From contig NZ_VBUT01000013.1 of assembly GCF_005863245.1 (NCBI RefSeq), positions 141,164 through 205,163 on the forward strand: DNA of 64,000 nt, in the 5' to 3' direction. Each line of letters starts with the position of its first letter. Position 1 is the stretch's first letter. The notes beneath the pieces were generated by a model that saw only the letters and a program-made list of their open reading frames with translations, was not told where the DNA came from and did no database searches. Shown in pieces: positions 26,576 through 34,053 of the stretch. Source of the DNA: Nocardia cyriacigeorgica (GTDB taxonomy: Bacteria > Actinomycetota > Actinomycetes > Mycobacteriales > Mycobacteriaceae). A program made the translations under genes and the position numbers.

Positions 26576-27388
26576 TCAGTCCCGCAAGGCTTGTTCGCGC
26601 ACCCAGTCCAAGGTGCGCGACAGGATGCGGGAGACGTGCATCTGGGAGACGCCGAGCTGTTCGGCGATCTGATTCTGGGTCATCGATTCGAAGAAGCGCA
26701 TGCGCAGCACCTGCTGCTCCCGTTCGGGCAGCTCGGCGATATAAGGCTGCACCGCGAGGTAATCCTCGACGTACTGGTAGGACGGCTCCTCCACGCCGAG
26801 CGATTCGGTGAGCGGCAGCGGCGCGTTATCGGCATCCTCGCCACCGGTCACCGTGTCGATCGAGGAGCTCTGGTAGGCATTACCCGCGATCAAGGCCTGC
26901 GTCACCTCGACGAGATCGACGCCGAGTTCCTCGGCGAGCTCTCTGGCGCGCGGCATCCGGCCCAACCGTTGCGACAGCTTGTCGGTGGCGGGCCCGATAC
27001 TGAGCTGAATCTCCTTGACCCGCCGGGGAACCCGCACCGACCAGGTGTTGTCGCGGAAGTACCGGCGCACTTCGCCCATGATCGTCGGGACCGCGAAGGA
27101 CAGGAACGACGATCCGCGGGTGGGGTCGAACCGGTCGATCGCATGCAGCAGACCCACCCGGGCGACCTGCAACAGGTCTTCGAACAGTTCCCCGCGCCCG
27201 GCGAACTTGCGCGCGATGTGCTCGGCCAGCGGCAGGCAGCGGTCGACCACCTCCTCGCGGGTCTGCGCGTGGCGCGGATCGTCGCCGGGGATCGCGGCGA
27301 GTTTCTCCAGCAGCGGCTCGATGTGGTCGTAGCTGTCCTCGCCGGTATGGCGGCGGGCCTGCCTTGGCCGCTGCCGCTCAGCCGCCAT
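26576..27388 (-). CDS. sigF: SigF/SigB-family alternative sigma factor
   Basis: A 270-residue group 3 sigma factor. Region 2: VVDRCLPLAEHIARKFAGRGELFEDLLQVA, then SFAVPTIMGEVRRYFRDNTWSVRVPRR; region 3 around LSQRLGRMPRARELAEELGV; region 4 LPEREQQVLRMRFFESMTQNQIAEQLGVSQMHVSRILS. It tracks M. tuberculosis SigF closely, as recalled. SigF directs RNA polymerase to GTTT/GGGTA promoters in general stress. The start overlaps the upstream anti-sigma gene by 11 bases, and a GTTT-N15-GGGTA site lies before that gene, so the pair is probably autoregulated. Confidence 0.93.
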   Translation of the reverse strand: MAAERQRPRQARRHTGEDSYDHIEPLLEKLAAIPGDDPRHAQTREEVVDRCLPLAEHIARKFAGRGELFEDLLQVARVGLLHAIDRFDPTRGSSFLSFAVPTIMGEVRRYFRDNTWSVRVPRRVKEIQLSIGPATDKLSQRLGRMPRARELAEELGVDLVEVTQALIAGNAYQSSSIDTVTGGEDADNAPLPLTESLGVEEPSYQYVEDYLAVQPYIAELPEREQQVLRMRFFESMTQNQIAEQLGVSQMHVSRILSRTLDWVREQALRD

Positions 27389-27812
27389 CGGAGCCCCCGC
27401 GCACCCACGTGAACCGCGCTGTGGTGGGGTATCCGCCTGTGGTCTCGTCGAAGGGACGTTGTTCGGTGCTGATCGACTCGGTCAAGGTGCGCACGATATG
27501 CCAGCCGAAGCTGTGCTTCTCGCCCACCGATTCGGTGGCGGCCACCGACGCCACCGCCACGGTCATCCGGTTGTCGCCGTAGCTGAAATCGCAGGTGAGC
27601 TCCGAGCCGGGGACGGCGTCCAGGATCAGCGAGGTCGCGACCTCGTCGAGCGCGAGCCGGATATCGGTCACCTCGTCGAGGGCGAAGTCCGCGATCAAGG
27701 ACACGGTCTCGGTCAGGGCGCGCAGCATCAGCAGCTGATCGAGATCCGCGGGCACGCGCACACCCACCGTCGTCGTGGGGTCCGCGGTTATGCGGGAAAC
27801 ATGCTCTGTCAT
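27378..27812 (-). CDS. rsbW: Anti-sigma factor, RsbW/UsfX type
   Basis: A 144-residue GHKL-fold protein from ATG 27812 (AAGGTGG just upstream). The helix DIRLALDEVATSLI corresponds to the N-box: Glu 57 is present, but the ATP/Mg-binding Asn of B. subtilis RsbW is replaced by Ser 61. M. tuberculosis UsfX has the same kind of change in my recollection. A weak second glycine region follows at GEKHSFGWHIV. UsfX-type proteins hold SigF inactive until an antagonist binds. Overlap with sigF ensures equal production. Confidence 0.88.
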   Translation of the reverse strand: MTEHVSRITADPTTTVGVRVPADLDQLLMLRALTETVSLIADFALDEVTDIRLALDEVATSLILDAVPGSELTCDFSYGDNRMTVAVASVAATESVGEKHSFGWHIVRTLTESISTEQRPFDETTGGYPTTARFTWVRGGSDGG

Positions 27813-27855
27813 GCGCACCACCTTGTCCGCCCTGATCGGGTGTCATTTGCTCGCT

Positions 27856-27879
27856 TACCCGGCTTGATCGGCGCGAAAC
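27856..27879 (-). promoter_or_regulatory. SigF-type promoter (GTTT-N15-GGGTA) for rsbW-sigF
   Basis: On the minus strand GTTT (27879-27876), 15 bases, GGGTA (27860-27856), 43 bases before the rsbW start. This is the classic mycobacterial SigF consensus at the same relative place as the usfX promoter, implying positive autoregulation. Confidence 0.85.
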
Positions 27880-27891
27880 GCGTGCTGCGGG

Positions 27892-28620
27892 CTAGCCGGG
27901 GATGCGCTGATGCACGGTGAGCAGCAGATGATCGAACTCCGAGCGCAGCCGCGGCGGCGCATTGCGCAGCGTGGGCAGTTCGGCGATCAATTGCGCCGCC
28001 AGCGATCGCACCTTGACGTTGGTCTCCTGCGAACGCCAGGTCAGGACCCGGAAAGCCTGGTCGGCATTGATGCCGTACACCAGCATCAGCACCCCCTTGG
28101 CCTGTTCGATGACCGCGCGCGCGGACAGCAGTTCCGGCAGCGCGTCGTCCAGGGTCTCCTTGCGCTGTTCCTCGAGGGTTTCGGTGACGTCGATGTAGTA
28201 GCCGGCCGTGCCGATGACGCCGCCGTCGTCGTCGGTCATGGTGTCGGCGACGACGATCACGTGATGGGTGCGGCCCTCGGCATCGATGATGCGGTGCTTG
28301 CTACAGAACGGTTCACCGTCGGTGAGCGCGTGGTCGAGCAGGTCGGCCACATAGTCGCGGTCGTCGGGATGTTTGTGGTCGAGCAGCAGCTCGGTCGTCG
28401 GGGTCACGGTGCCCGGCTGGTAGCCGTGCATGCGGGCGACCTCGTCGGACCATTCCCAGCGCTGCTCGTCGAACCAGAACCGGAAACCGCCGGCGTCCTC
28501 GACGCAGCTCGCCTCGGCGAGGTGTTCGAAGGCCTCGGTGTCATCGGTGTCGATTCCGCCGGCGGCCGATCCATTGTCCGTCACCGTTCGATTATCGACC
28601 GTCGAGCCGGCATATGCCAT
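27892..28620 (-). CDS. PAS-ANTAR signalling protein
   Basis: About 242 residues if started at ATG 28620; the start is uncertain since no strong ribosome site is visible there. Residues about 30-150 form a PAS fold (FRFWFDEQRWEWSDEVARMHGY, HKHPDDRDYV, HHVIVVADTM, GTAGYYIDVTE). Residues about 160-225 are an ANTAR domain: ARAVIEQAKGVLMLVYG, ADQAFRVLTWRSQETNVKVRSLAAQL. ANTAR domains bind dual-hexaloop RNA to prevent termination. It lies between the STAS gene and rsbW on one strand, suggesting that sensing by PAS links RNA control with the SigF switch. Confidence 0.88.
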   Translation of the reverse strand: MAYAGSTVDNRTVTDNGSAAGGIDTDDTEAFEHLAEASCVEDAGGFRFWFDEQRWEWSDEVARMHGYQPGTVTPTTELLLDHKHPDDRDYVADLLDHALTDGEPFCSKHRIIDAEGRTHHVIVVADTMTDDDGGVIGTAGYYIDVTETLEEQRKETLDDALPELLSARAVIEQAKGVLMLVYGINADQAFRVLTWRSQETNVKVRSLAAQLIAELPTLRNAPPRLRSEFDHLLLTVHQRIPG

Positions 28621-28677
28621 GCATTCGGCGGACGAGGCCGCCACCGCCGGCTCGCGGTGGTGTGGGGATCGCACAGG

Positions 28678-29088
28678 TCAGCCGCCGAGCGCTGCCTGCA
28701 TGGTGGGGTAATGACGGAACAGGGGGCGGACTCCGGTCACCTCGAGCACCCGCTCGACTTCCTTGCGACCGCACACCAGGCGCAGGTCCAGCCCGCGCGC
28801 GGCGGCGTCGGCCTTCGCGGACACCAGCAGCGCGGCCGATCGGATACTCATGAAGCCCGCGGCCCGTAGATCGAGCACGACGATGGACCGATCGGTGTGC
28901 ATGCACCGGCACAGCAGGTCGTAGAAATCGTCGAAGAGTGCGGCATCGAGTTCGCCTTCCACCCGCGCGACCGCGCAGCCGCGGCGAACGCTGTCCTGCT
29001 GGGTCAACCGCCGGATATCGCGACCGTGCTGTGGCCTTGCCAGCCGGTGTAGTTGTTCGGCGTGTTGATGTTCGGTCACCAACGACAT
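28678..29088 (-). CDS. STAS-domain anti-sigma factor antagonist
   Basis: A 136-residue protein; ATG 29088 is supported by AGGAGGA 5 bases upstream, ruling out the longer frame. After a polar N-terminus (about 35 residues with His/Gln) comes a STAS fold: ARVEGELDAALFDDFYDLL, VVLDLRAAGFMSIRSAALLV, LRLVCGRKEVERVLEVTG. The Ser in FMSIRSA lies where RsbV-type antagonists are phosphorylated by their anti-sigma kinase. It heads the set STAS - PAS/ANTAR - rsbW - sigF and is the natural candidate for releasing SigF. Its own promoter is not evident in the 203-base upstream gap. Confidence 0.88.
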   Translation of the reverse strand: MSLVTEHQHAEQLHRLARPQHGRDIRRLTQQDSVRRGCAVARVEGELDAALFDDFYDLLCRCMHTDRSIVVLDLRAAGFMSIRSAALLVSAKADAAARGLDLRLVCGRKEVERVLEVTGVRPLFRHYPTMQAALGG

Positions 29089-29291
29089 CGAATCCTCCTG
29101 TTGGACAGGGGCTTCCGATTCGTCTCCGTGCCCGCACAAGCTGTGCGACGGAGCGAGGGGCCGAAATGGCGAACTCGACGGCGATGAGACAACCACCGCT
29201 ACCGAACTACGTCATTCAGGCCATAAACCGGGGTCGGCTGGGGTCTCAACCTGGCCCCATTTTGGCACGCGAATCTGCCCCTGTCACCCGA

Positions 29292-31424
29292 TCAGGCGGG
29301 AACTCGATCCGTGACGCGCTGCCAGATCCGATGCCCGGCCAGCGCCTCGGCGAAGGCGGCGACGAACCCGTCCGGGATGCTCGCACCCTCGGCCGCGGAA
29401 ACCACCACACCGTCCACGGCGAAGTCGGTCTCCCCCGGATTCAGCTCACCGGGCAGGCCCGCGGCCTGCAATACCCGCGCGCCCGCGCCGACCGCACCGA
29501 CCGGTTTCGCGTGCTTGAACGCCTCCAGCACGAAGTGCACCGCGGGCCCGGATTCAGCCAGCGTGCCCGCGGAGTCACCGCCACCGGCGACGATGACGCC
29601 GTCGTAGAGCACCGAGGCCATCGTCGCGAGGGCGCGATCCACCACGACCGGATCGCCGGAGCCGTCGGCCCGCAAACGGCCACCGTGCGGTGCCAGCACC
29701 TCGGCCGTCGCGCCACGTTCGGCCAGCGCGGACCGGACGGTGTCGATCCCGGTGGAGTCGGCGCCGTCGGCGGCCAGGATCGCGATCTTGCGGGTGGCGA
29801 TGGTGTCGGGTGCGAGGTTCAGCTGCGACAGCGCGGGTGAGACCGGCACGTCCTCGACGCGTTCGCCGTCGGGTGTCGGCAGCCCGAGTTCCACCGCGAC
29901 CCGGCTCGCCAGGCCCGGATCGATGCGGACCAGGTGGTCGAGCACCCTGGAGCGGATCTCCACCCGCCGGACCTTGCCGAGCTCGAAGCCGAAGGCCGCC
30001 ACGATGTGCTCGGCCTCCGGTGGCGACATACTGCGCCAGAACATCCGCGGCTGCCGGTAGTACTCCTTGAAGCTCTCCGCCCGGATCCGCTGGGTGTGTC
30101 CGTCGACCCGGCGGGTGTAGTGCCGGAAGACGTCGGCATCGGCCAGCGCCGGGCAGCCGCCGCCGATGGTGTTCTTGGTGTAGAACGCCTCGCCGCGCGG
30201 CACCGCGTGCTGGCCGTAGCCATCCTGCTGGTGGTTGCGCACATCGGCCAGCGGGCGGTTGACCGGCAATTGCGCGAAGTTCGGGCCGCCGAGCCGGATC
30301 AGCTGAGTGTCCAGGTACGAGAAGTTGCGCATCTGCAACAGCGGGTCATTGGTGAAATCGATGCCTGGCACCAGATTGGCGGTGTGGAAGGCGACCTGCT
30401 CGGTTTCGGCGAAGAAGTTGTCGGGGTTGCGGTTGAGCACCATCTCCCCCACCGGCCGCACCGGGACCTGCTCCTCTGGGATGATCTTGGTCGAATCGAG
30501 CAGATCGAAGTCGAAATCGAACTCCTCGTCCTCGGGCACCAACTGCACACCCAGTTCCCAGCTGGGGAAATCGCCCGCCTCGATGGCGTCCCACAGGTCG
30601 CGCCGGTTGAAGTCGGGGTCGCGGCCGGCGACCTGCTGGCATTCGTCCCACAGCAGCGAATGCACACCGAGGCGCGGCTTCCAATGGAACTTCACGAACG
30701 TGCCCTTGCCGTCCGCGTTCACGAACCGGAAGGTATGCACGCCGAAGCCCTGCATCATCCGGTAGCTGCGCGGCAGCGCCCGATCCGACATCAACCACAT
30801 GATCGCGTGCAGCGTCTCGGGTTGTTCGGCGACGAAATCCCACAGCGTGTCGTGTGCGGACTGCGCCTGCGGAATCTCGTTGTGCGGCTCGGGTTTCACC
30901 GCGTGCACGAAGTCGGGGAACTTGATGCCGTCCTGGATGAAGAACACCGGGAAGTTGTTGCCGACCAGGTCGTAGTTGCCTTGCTCGGTATAGAACTTGG
31001 TGGCGAAACCACGCACGTCGCGCACTGTGTCGGCCGAGCCACGCGATCCGGCGACGGTGGAGAACCGCACGAACACCGGCGTGCGCACCTGAGGTTCGGT
31101 GAGGAATTTCGCCACCGTGTAGTCGGCGAGCCAGCTGTCGTAGGGCCGGAAGAAGCCGTAGGCGCCGGCGCCGCGGGCGTGCACCACCCGTTCGGGGATG
31201 CGTTCGTGATCGAAATGGGTGACCTTTTCCCTGGCGTGGAAATCGTCGAGCAGGGTGGGGCCACGCTCACCGGCCGACAGCGCGTCGTCGGTGTGGTCCA
31301 CGCGCACGCCCTGCTGGGTGGTCAGGTAGCCGCGGTCACGGTCCTGCCTGACGGGCTGCAACTGTTCGCTCTTGGCGTCCGGGACCGGTGAGGTCTCGGT
31401 CGGCTGTTCGGTGCGTTCGTTCAC
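29292..31424 (-). CDS. katE: Large-subunit catalase (clade 2, HPII/KatE type)
   Basis: A 710-residue monofunctional catalase from GTG 31424, fixed by AGGAGGA 6 bases upstream. Distal heme His is in RVVHARGAGAYGFF, distal Asn in LVGNNFPVFF, and the proximal heme Tyr in RNFSYLDTQLIRLGGPNF. After residue ~550 comes the class I glutamine-amidotransferase/DJ-1-like domain (KIAILAADGADS, DGVIVAGGGDS) that marks large catalases, without an obvious amidotransferase Cys. It destroys H2O2 in the cytosol. It lies upstream of the STAS-sigF set, but no GGGTA-type promoter was found. Confidence 0.95.
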   Translation of the reverse strand: MNERTEQPTETSPVPDAKSEQLQPVRQDRDRGYLTTQQGVRVDHTDDALSAGERGPTLLDDFHAREKVTHFDHERIPERVVHARGAGAYGFFRPYDSWLADYTVAKFLTEPQVRTPVFVRFSTVAGSRGSADTVRDVRGFATKFYTEQGNYDLVGNNFPVFFIQDGIKFPDFVHAVKPEPHNEIPQAQSAHDTLWDFVAEQPETLHAIMWLMSDRALPRSYRMMQGFGVHTFRFVNADGKGTFVKFHWKPRLGVHSLLWDECQQVAGRDPDFNRRDLWDAIEAGDFPSWELGVQLVPEDEEFDFDFDLLDSTKIIPEEQVPVRPVGEMVLNRNPDNFFAETEQVAFHTANLVPGIDFTNDPLLQMRNFSYLDTQLIRLGGPNFAQLPVNRPLADVRNHQQDGYGQHAVPRGEAFYTKNTIGGGCPALADADVFRHYTRRVDGHTQRIRAESFKEYYRQPRMFWRSMSPPEAEHIVAAFGFELGKVRRVEIRSRVLDHLVRIDPGLASRVAVELGLPTPDGERVEDVPVSPALSQLNLAPDTIATRKIAILAADGADSTGIDTVRSALAERGATAEVLAPHGGRLRADGSGDPVVVDRALATMASVLYDGVIVAGGGDSAGTLAESGPAVHFVLEAFKHAKPVGAVGAGARVLQAAGLPGELNPGETDFAVDGVVVSAAEGASIPDGFVAAFAEALAGHRIWQRVTDRVPA

Positions 31425-31590
31425 GATCGTCCTCCTGGCTGGCCGGCCAAACCCTGTCGACGGGCGGCTTCCCCCGAGAACGCGCACTAAACCGGCGCAC
31501 GCCATCCGGGAATCGGCATACACGCCAGCGGTTGCCGGGCACAGTGCCACGGCAACCGCTGTTCGTTACCACCGTTTCGGGACGGGTGGC

Positions 31591-31833
31591 TTATTCGCCT
31601 TGATGCGACCGCTGCCGCGCCTCGTCGAGATCGGCTTCACGACGCTGCTTTTCGGCTTCGGCCTCCTTCTTGGCGGCCTCGCGCTGAGAATCTGCCTTGT
31701 CCTGCTGCGCACGGCCCTCATCGCGCAGCTCGTCGTTTCCGAGTACCGCCCCGGCGGTCTCCTTGACCTTGCCCTTGACGCCTTCTACGACACCTTCGAC
31801 GCCCTCGCGGGGACCGCTGTTGGACTCCGGCAC
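31591..31833 (-). CDS. CsbD-like small stress protein
   Basis: An 80-residue protein from GTG 31833 with GGAGGTGA 6 bases upstream. The core GVVEGVKGKVKETAGAVLGNDELRDEGRAQQ is the CsbD signature; the remaining part is a highly charged helix (AAKKEAEAEKQRREADLDEARQR). CsbD-type proteins are abundant, disordered-to-helical products of SigB/SigF regulons. Its promoter matches GATT-N15-GGGTA and is back to back with that of the 76-residue gene. Confidence 0.85.
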   Translation of the reverse strand: MPESNSGPREGVEGVVEGVKGKVKETAGAVLGNDELRDEGRAQQDKADSQREAAKKEAEAEKQRREADLDEARQRSHQGE

Positions 31834-31876
31834 GATAGTCACCTCCGTTGTTCGGTTCCTGCTGGACAGTCGCCGC

Positions 31877-31900
31877 ATACCCGGTAACGGCGGACTCAAT
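31877..31900 (-). promoter_or_regulatory. SigF-type promoter (GATT-N15-GGGTA) for the CsbD-like gene
   Basis: Minus-strand GATT at 31900-31897, 15 bases, GGGTA at 31881-31877. The -35 begins 28 bases from the -35 of a divergent copy of the same promoter type. Confidence 0.75.
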
Positions 31901-31928
31901 CCGGGCGTGGCCGCCACCACGGGGCGGT

Positions 31929-31952
31929 GTTTGTTCCGCCGGACGCCGGGTA
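31929..31952 (+). promoter_or_regulatory. SigF-type promoter (GTTT-N15-GGGTA) for the 76-residue stress gene
   Basis: GTTT at 31929-31932, 15 bases, GGGTA at 31948-31952, 79 bases before the ATG at 32032. It is the strongest match to the mycobacterial SigF consensus besides the rsbW promoter. Confidence 0.82.
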
Positions 31953-32031
31953 GCGCCTCGATGACGGCGAAATCCGCCGTCGACGGTCATTCACCGACGA
32001 CGATCAGTACCGCCCAGGAGGTGCGGACACC

Positions 32032-32262
32032 ATGGCCATCGAACAGGAAACCGGACATGTCACCGGAACCAAGGACAAGGACTACAACCTCATCTGGTTC
32101 GCCGAGGCGTCGATGAGCAACGCGCTGCGGATGGAGGTCTACAGCCAGGACGCCGAACGCGCGGGCGACACCGAGCTGGCCGAATTCTTCCGCCGCGCCC
32201 AGGGCGAGAGCCGCAAGGGCGCCGAGCAGGCCAAGGCGCTGCTCGCCAAGCGTTTGAGTTGA
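32032..32262 (+). CDS. 76-residue conserved helical protein, probable SigF target
   Basis: Start ATG 32032 with AGGAGGTG 9 bases upstream. The protein is hydrophilic and predicted mainly helical: YNLIWFAEASMSNALRMEVYSQDAERAG, then AEFFRRAQGESRKGAEQAKALLAKRL. The E/H spacing recalls one half of a ferritin-like bundle, but metal-binding residues are not complete. No function assigned. Direct SigF control is inferred from the promoter, and the following zinc-ribbon gene starts 5 bases after its stop. Confidence 0.78.
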   Translation: MAIEQETGHVTGTKDKDYNLIWFAEASMSNALRMEVYSQDAERAGDTELAEFFRRAQGESRKGAEQAKALLAKRLS

Positions 32263-32267
32263 TCACC

Positions 32268-32501
32268 ATGGCGATCTGCGATACCTGCGGCAACGACTAC
32301 GACAAGAGTTTCACCGTCAGTCGCGACGGGCAGTCGTGGACGTTCGACAGTTTCGAATGCGCCGCGAGCAAGCTGGCCCCCGCCTGCGCGCATTGCGGGT
32401 GCCGGGTCCTCGGGCACGGCGTCGAGGCCGCCCAGCAGATCTACTGCTGTGCGCACTGCGCCCGCCGGGCCGGCCACGACGCGCTCGTCGATCACGCGTA
32501 G
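32268..32501 (+). CDS. Small cysteine-rich zinc-ribbon-like protein
   Basis: A 77-residue protein from ATG 32268. Three Cys pairs are visible: CDTCGNDY near the start, CAHCGCRVLGHG in the middle and CCAHCARRAGHDALVDH at the end, plus a single Cys in FECAAS. These fit one or two small zinc-binding knuckles, and the order resembles a conserved family of metal-binding proteins of unknown role in actinobacteria. It is 5 bases downstream of the 76-residue stress gene and probably on the same mRNA. Confidence 0.78.
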   Translation: MAICDTCGNDYDKSFTVSRDGQSWTFDSFECAASKLAPACAHCGCRVLGHGVEAAQQIYCCAHCARRAGHDALVDHA

Positions 32502-32514
32502 TACCGGTGGCCGA

Positions 32515-33981
32515 TCAACGTCGCGCGACGACGCGGAGGGTGTTCAACGACTGGTCGGCGGCATCGGGGACGTTCATCCCGGCCGCCACCCCGGAACGCA
32601 GATAGTCCACCACCGCGTCGTCGATCAGCTCGCCCGGTACCACCACCGGAATGCCCGGCGGGTACGGGGTGAGCTGCTCGGCGGCGATCCGGCCGGACGC
32701 CTCGGCGGCGGGCACCGATTCGAGCGGGCCGAAGAACGCATCGCGCGGCAACATGACCGTGTCGAGCTGGATCTCCGACGGTGACGGCAACCGGATCGGC
32801 GGCGGCGCGTCGGCGGGATCGACCTGCTCGCGCCAGGCCCGAACACCGTCCACCAGCGCGTCGATGCTGGTGTCGTCATCGGCCATGGACAGTGTCGCCA
32901 GGATTCTGCGGTGGTCGCTGAGACCGAGATCGAGCAGGCGATGCTCGCGCAACCAGTCCGCGGCCTGATACCCCGTGGCGCCGGTGCCTTCGATATCCAC
33001 CAGCACCTGCAATCGGTCCAGATCGTGTGAGGCCTGATGGCCGAGCAGCACATCCTCGAGCACCTCGATACCGGGGATCCGATCCAGTTCCCGGCGCGCG
33101 CGGTCGGCGACTCGCAGTGCGGCGCCGAGCAATTCGCGCCCCTCCTGCACCATTTGCCTGCGCCAGCCGTCGAGCGCCGAATAGATCAGCACATTGGGGC
33201 TGGTGGTCATCAGCAAGTCCGCGCACGCACTCAGCAGCGAGCGGTCGATGAGGTCGCCCTGGACATGGAAGACCGAGCCCTGCTCGAAGCCCATGCCCAT
33301 CTTGTGCACGCTCACCACGCAGACGTCGGCGCCCACATCCATCGCCCAGGTGGGCAGGTCGGGATGGAACGGCAGATGCGCGCCCCACGCCTCGTCCACG
33401 ATCAGCGGCTTGCCGCGTTCATGACACACCTCGACGATGCCGGCCAGATCCGCGCAGGTGCCGTACGGGCTCGGGCTGACGACGAGCGCGCCCGCCGCGT
33501 CGGGATAGCGTTCCCAGGCCTCGCGCACCTGCTGCGGCGACGGCGGATGCGACATATGCCGTTCGGCGTCCCAGCGCGGCGTGATCCAGCGTGGTTGCAC
33601 CCCGGAGAACACCAGCCCGGCCACGATCGACTTGTGGCTGTCCCTGGCGACCAGCAGCCCGCCGTCCTTGCCGCCGGCCACCGCCATCATCGCCGCCTTC
33701 ACCGACAGCGAACTGCCGCAGGTGGAGAAGAAGGTGGTCTCGGCGCCGACCGCGTCGGCCATCAGCGCCTCGGCATCGGCCAGGTAGCCCCCGCGCATGA
33801 GCCGATCGTCGAGACCGGGCCCGGCGAGCACGTCGGAGCGGAAGGCATCGATGCCGATGATCTCGGCGACCCGCTTGTCGATGCCGCGGCCCTGCCGATG
33901 ACCGGGAGGTGTGTACCCGTATCTGCCCGCGCGCCGGTACTCGGCCAGCGCATCGAGCAAAGGTGCTCGTGCATGGTCCAT
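32515..33981 (-). CDS. Orn/Lys/Arg decarboxylase-family PLP enzyme
   Basis: A 488-residue fold-type I PLP enzyme of the shortened Gram-positive arginine/lysine/ornithine decarboxylase type: YTPPGHRQGRG, FFSTCGSSLSVKAAM, VVSPSPYGTCADL, LIVDEAWGAHLPFHP and the PLP-binding Lys in VVSVHKMGMGFEQGS. The C-terminal domain includes LTPYPPGIPVVVPGE, typical of this group. It probably decarboxylates a basic amino acid to a polyamine precursor in the cytosol. It is divergent from the YbdK-type ligase gene; their starts are 72 bases apart. Confidence 0.9.
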   Translation of the reverse strand: MDHARAPLLDALAEYRRAGRYGYTPPGHRQGRGIDKRVAEIIGIDAFRSDVLAGPGLDDRLMRGGYLADAEALMADAVGAETTFFSTCGSSLSVKAAMMAVAGGKDGGLLVARDSHKSIVAGLVFSGVQPRWITPRWDAERHMSHPPSPQQVREAWERYPDAAGALVVSPSPYGTCADLAGIVEVCHERGKPLIVDEAWGAHLPFHPDLPTWAMDVGADVCVVSVHKMGMGFEQGSVFHVQGDLIDRSLLSACADLLMTTSPNVLIYSALDGWRRQMVQEGRELLGAALRVADRARRELDRIPGIEVLEDVLLGHQASHDLDRLQVLVDIEGTGATGYQAADWLREHRLLDLGLSDHRRILATLSMADDDTSIDALVDGVRAWREQVDPADAPPPIRLPSPSEIQLDTVMLPRDAFFGPLESVPAAEASGRIAAEQLTPYPPGIPVVVPGELIDDAVVDYLRSGVAAGMNVPDAADQSLNTLRVVARR

Positions 33982-34041
33982 GCTGGTGGTCCTACCCGAT
34001 CGGACCGGAAATATGTCGCCGCGGGCCGCGAGGGAGGCGAG

Positions 34042-34047
34042 TAGCCT
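34042..34047 (+). promoter_or_regulatory. -10 element of a leaderless promoter for the YbdK-type gene
   Basis: TAGCCT stands exactly 6 bases before ATG 34054, the TANNNT-N6 pattern of leaderless mycobacterial transcripts. There is a purine-rich GAGGGAGG further upstream, but too far for a ribosome site. Confidence 0.5.
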
Positions 34048-34053
34048 ACGAGA

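Noticed and set aside
29934..31391. 485-residue plus-strand open frame opposite the catalase
   Set aside because: Antisense shadow of katE; the catalase frame has complete heme-binding motifs.
33993..33997. GGGTA (minus strand) before the decarboxylase as a SigF promoter
   Set aside because: The only -35 resemblance is GACA at a 16-base spacing, outside the otherwise invariant 15.
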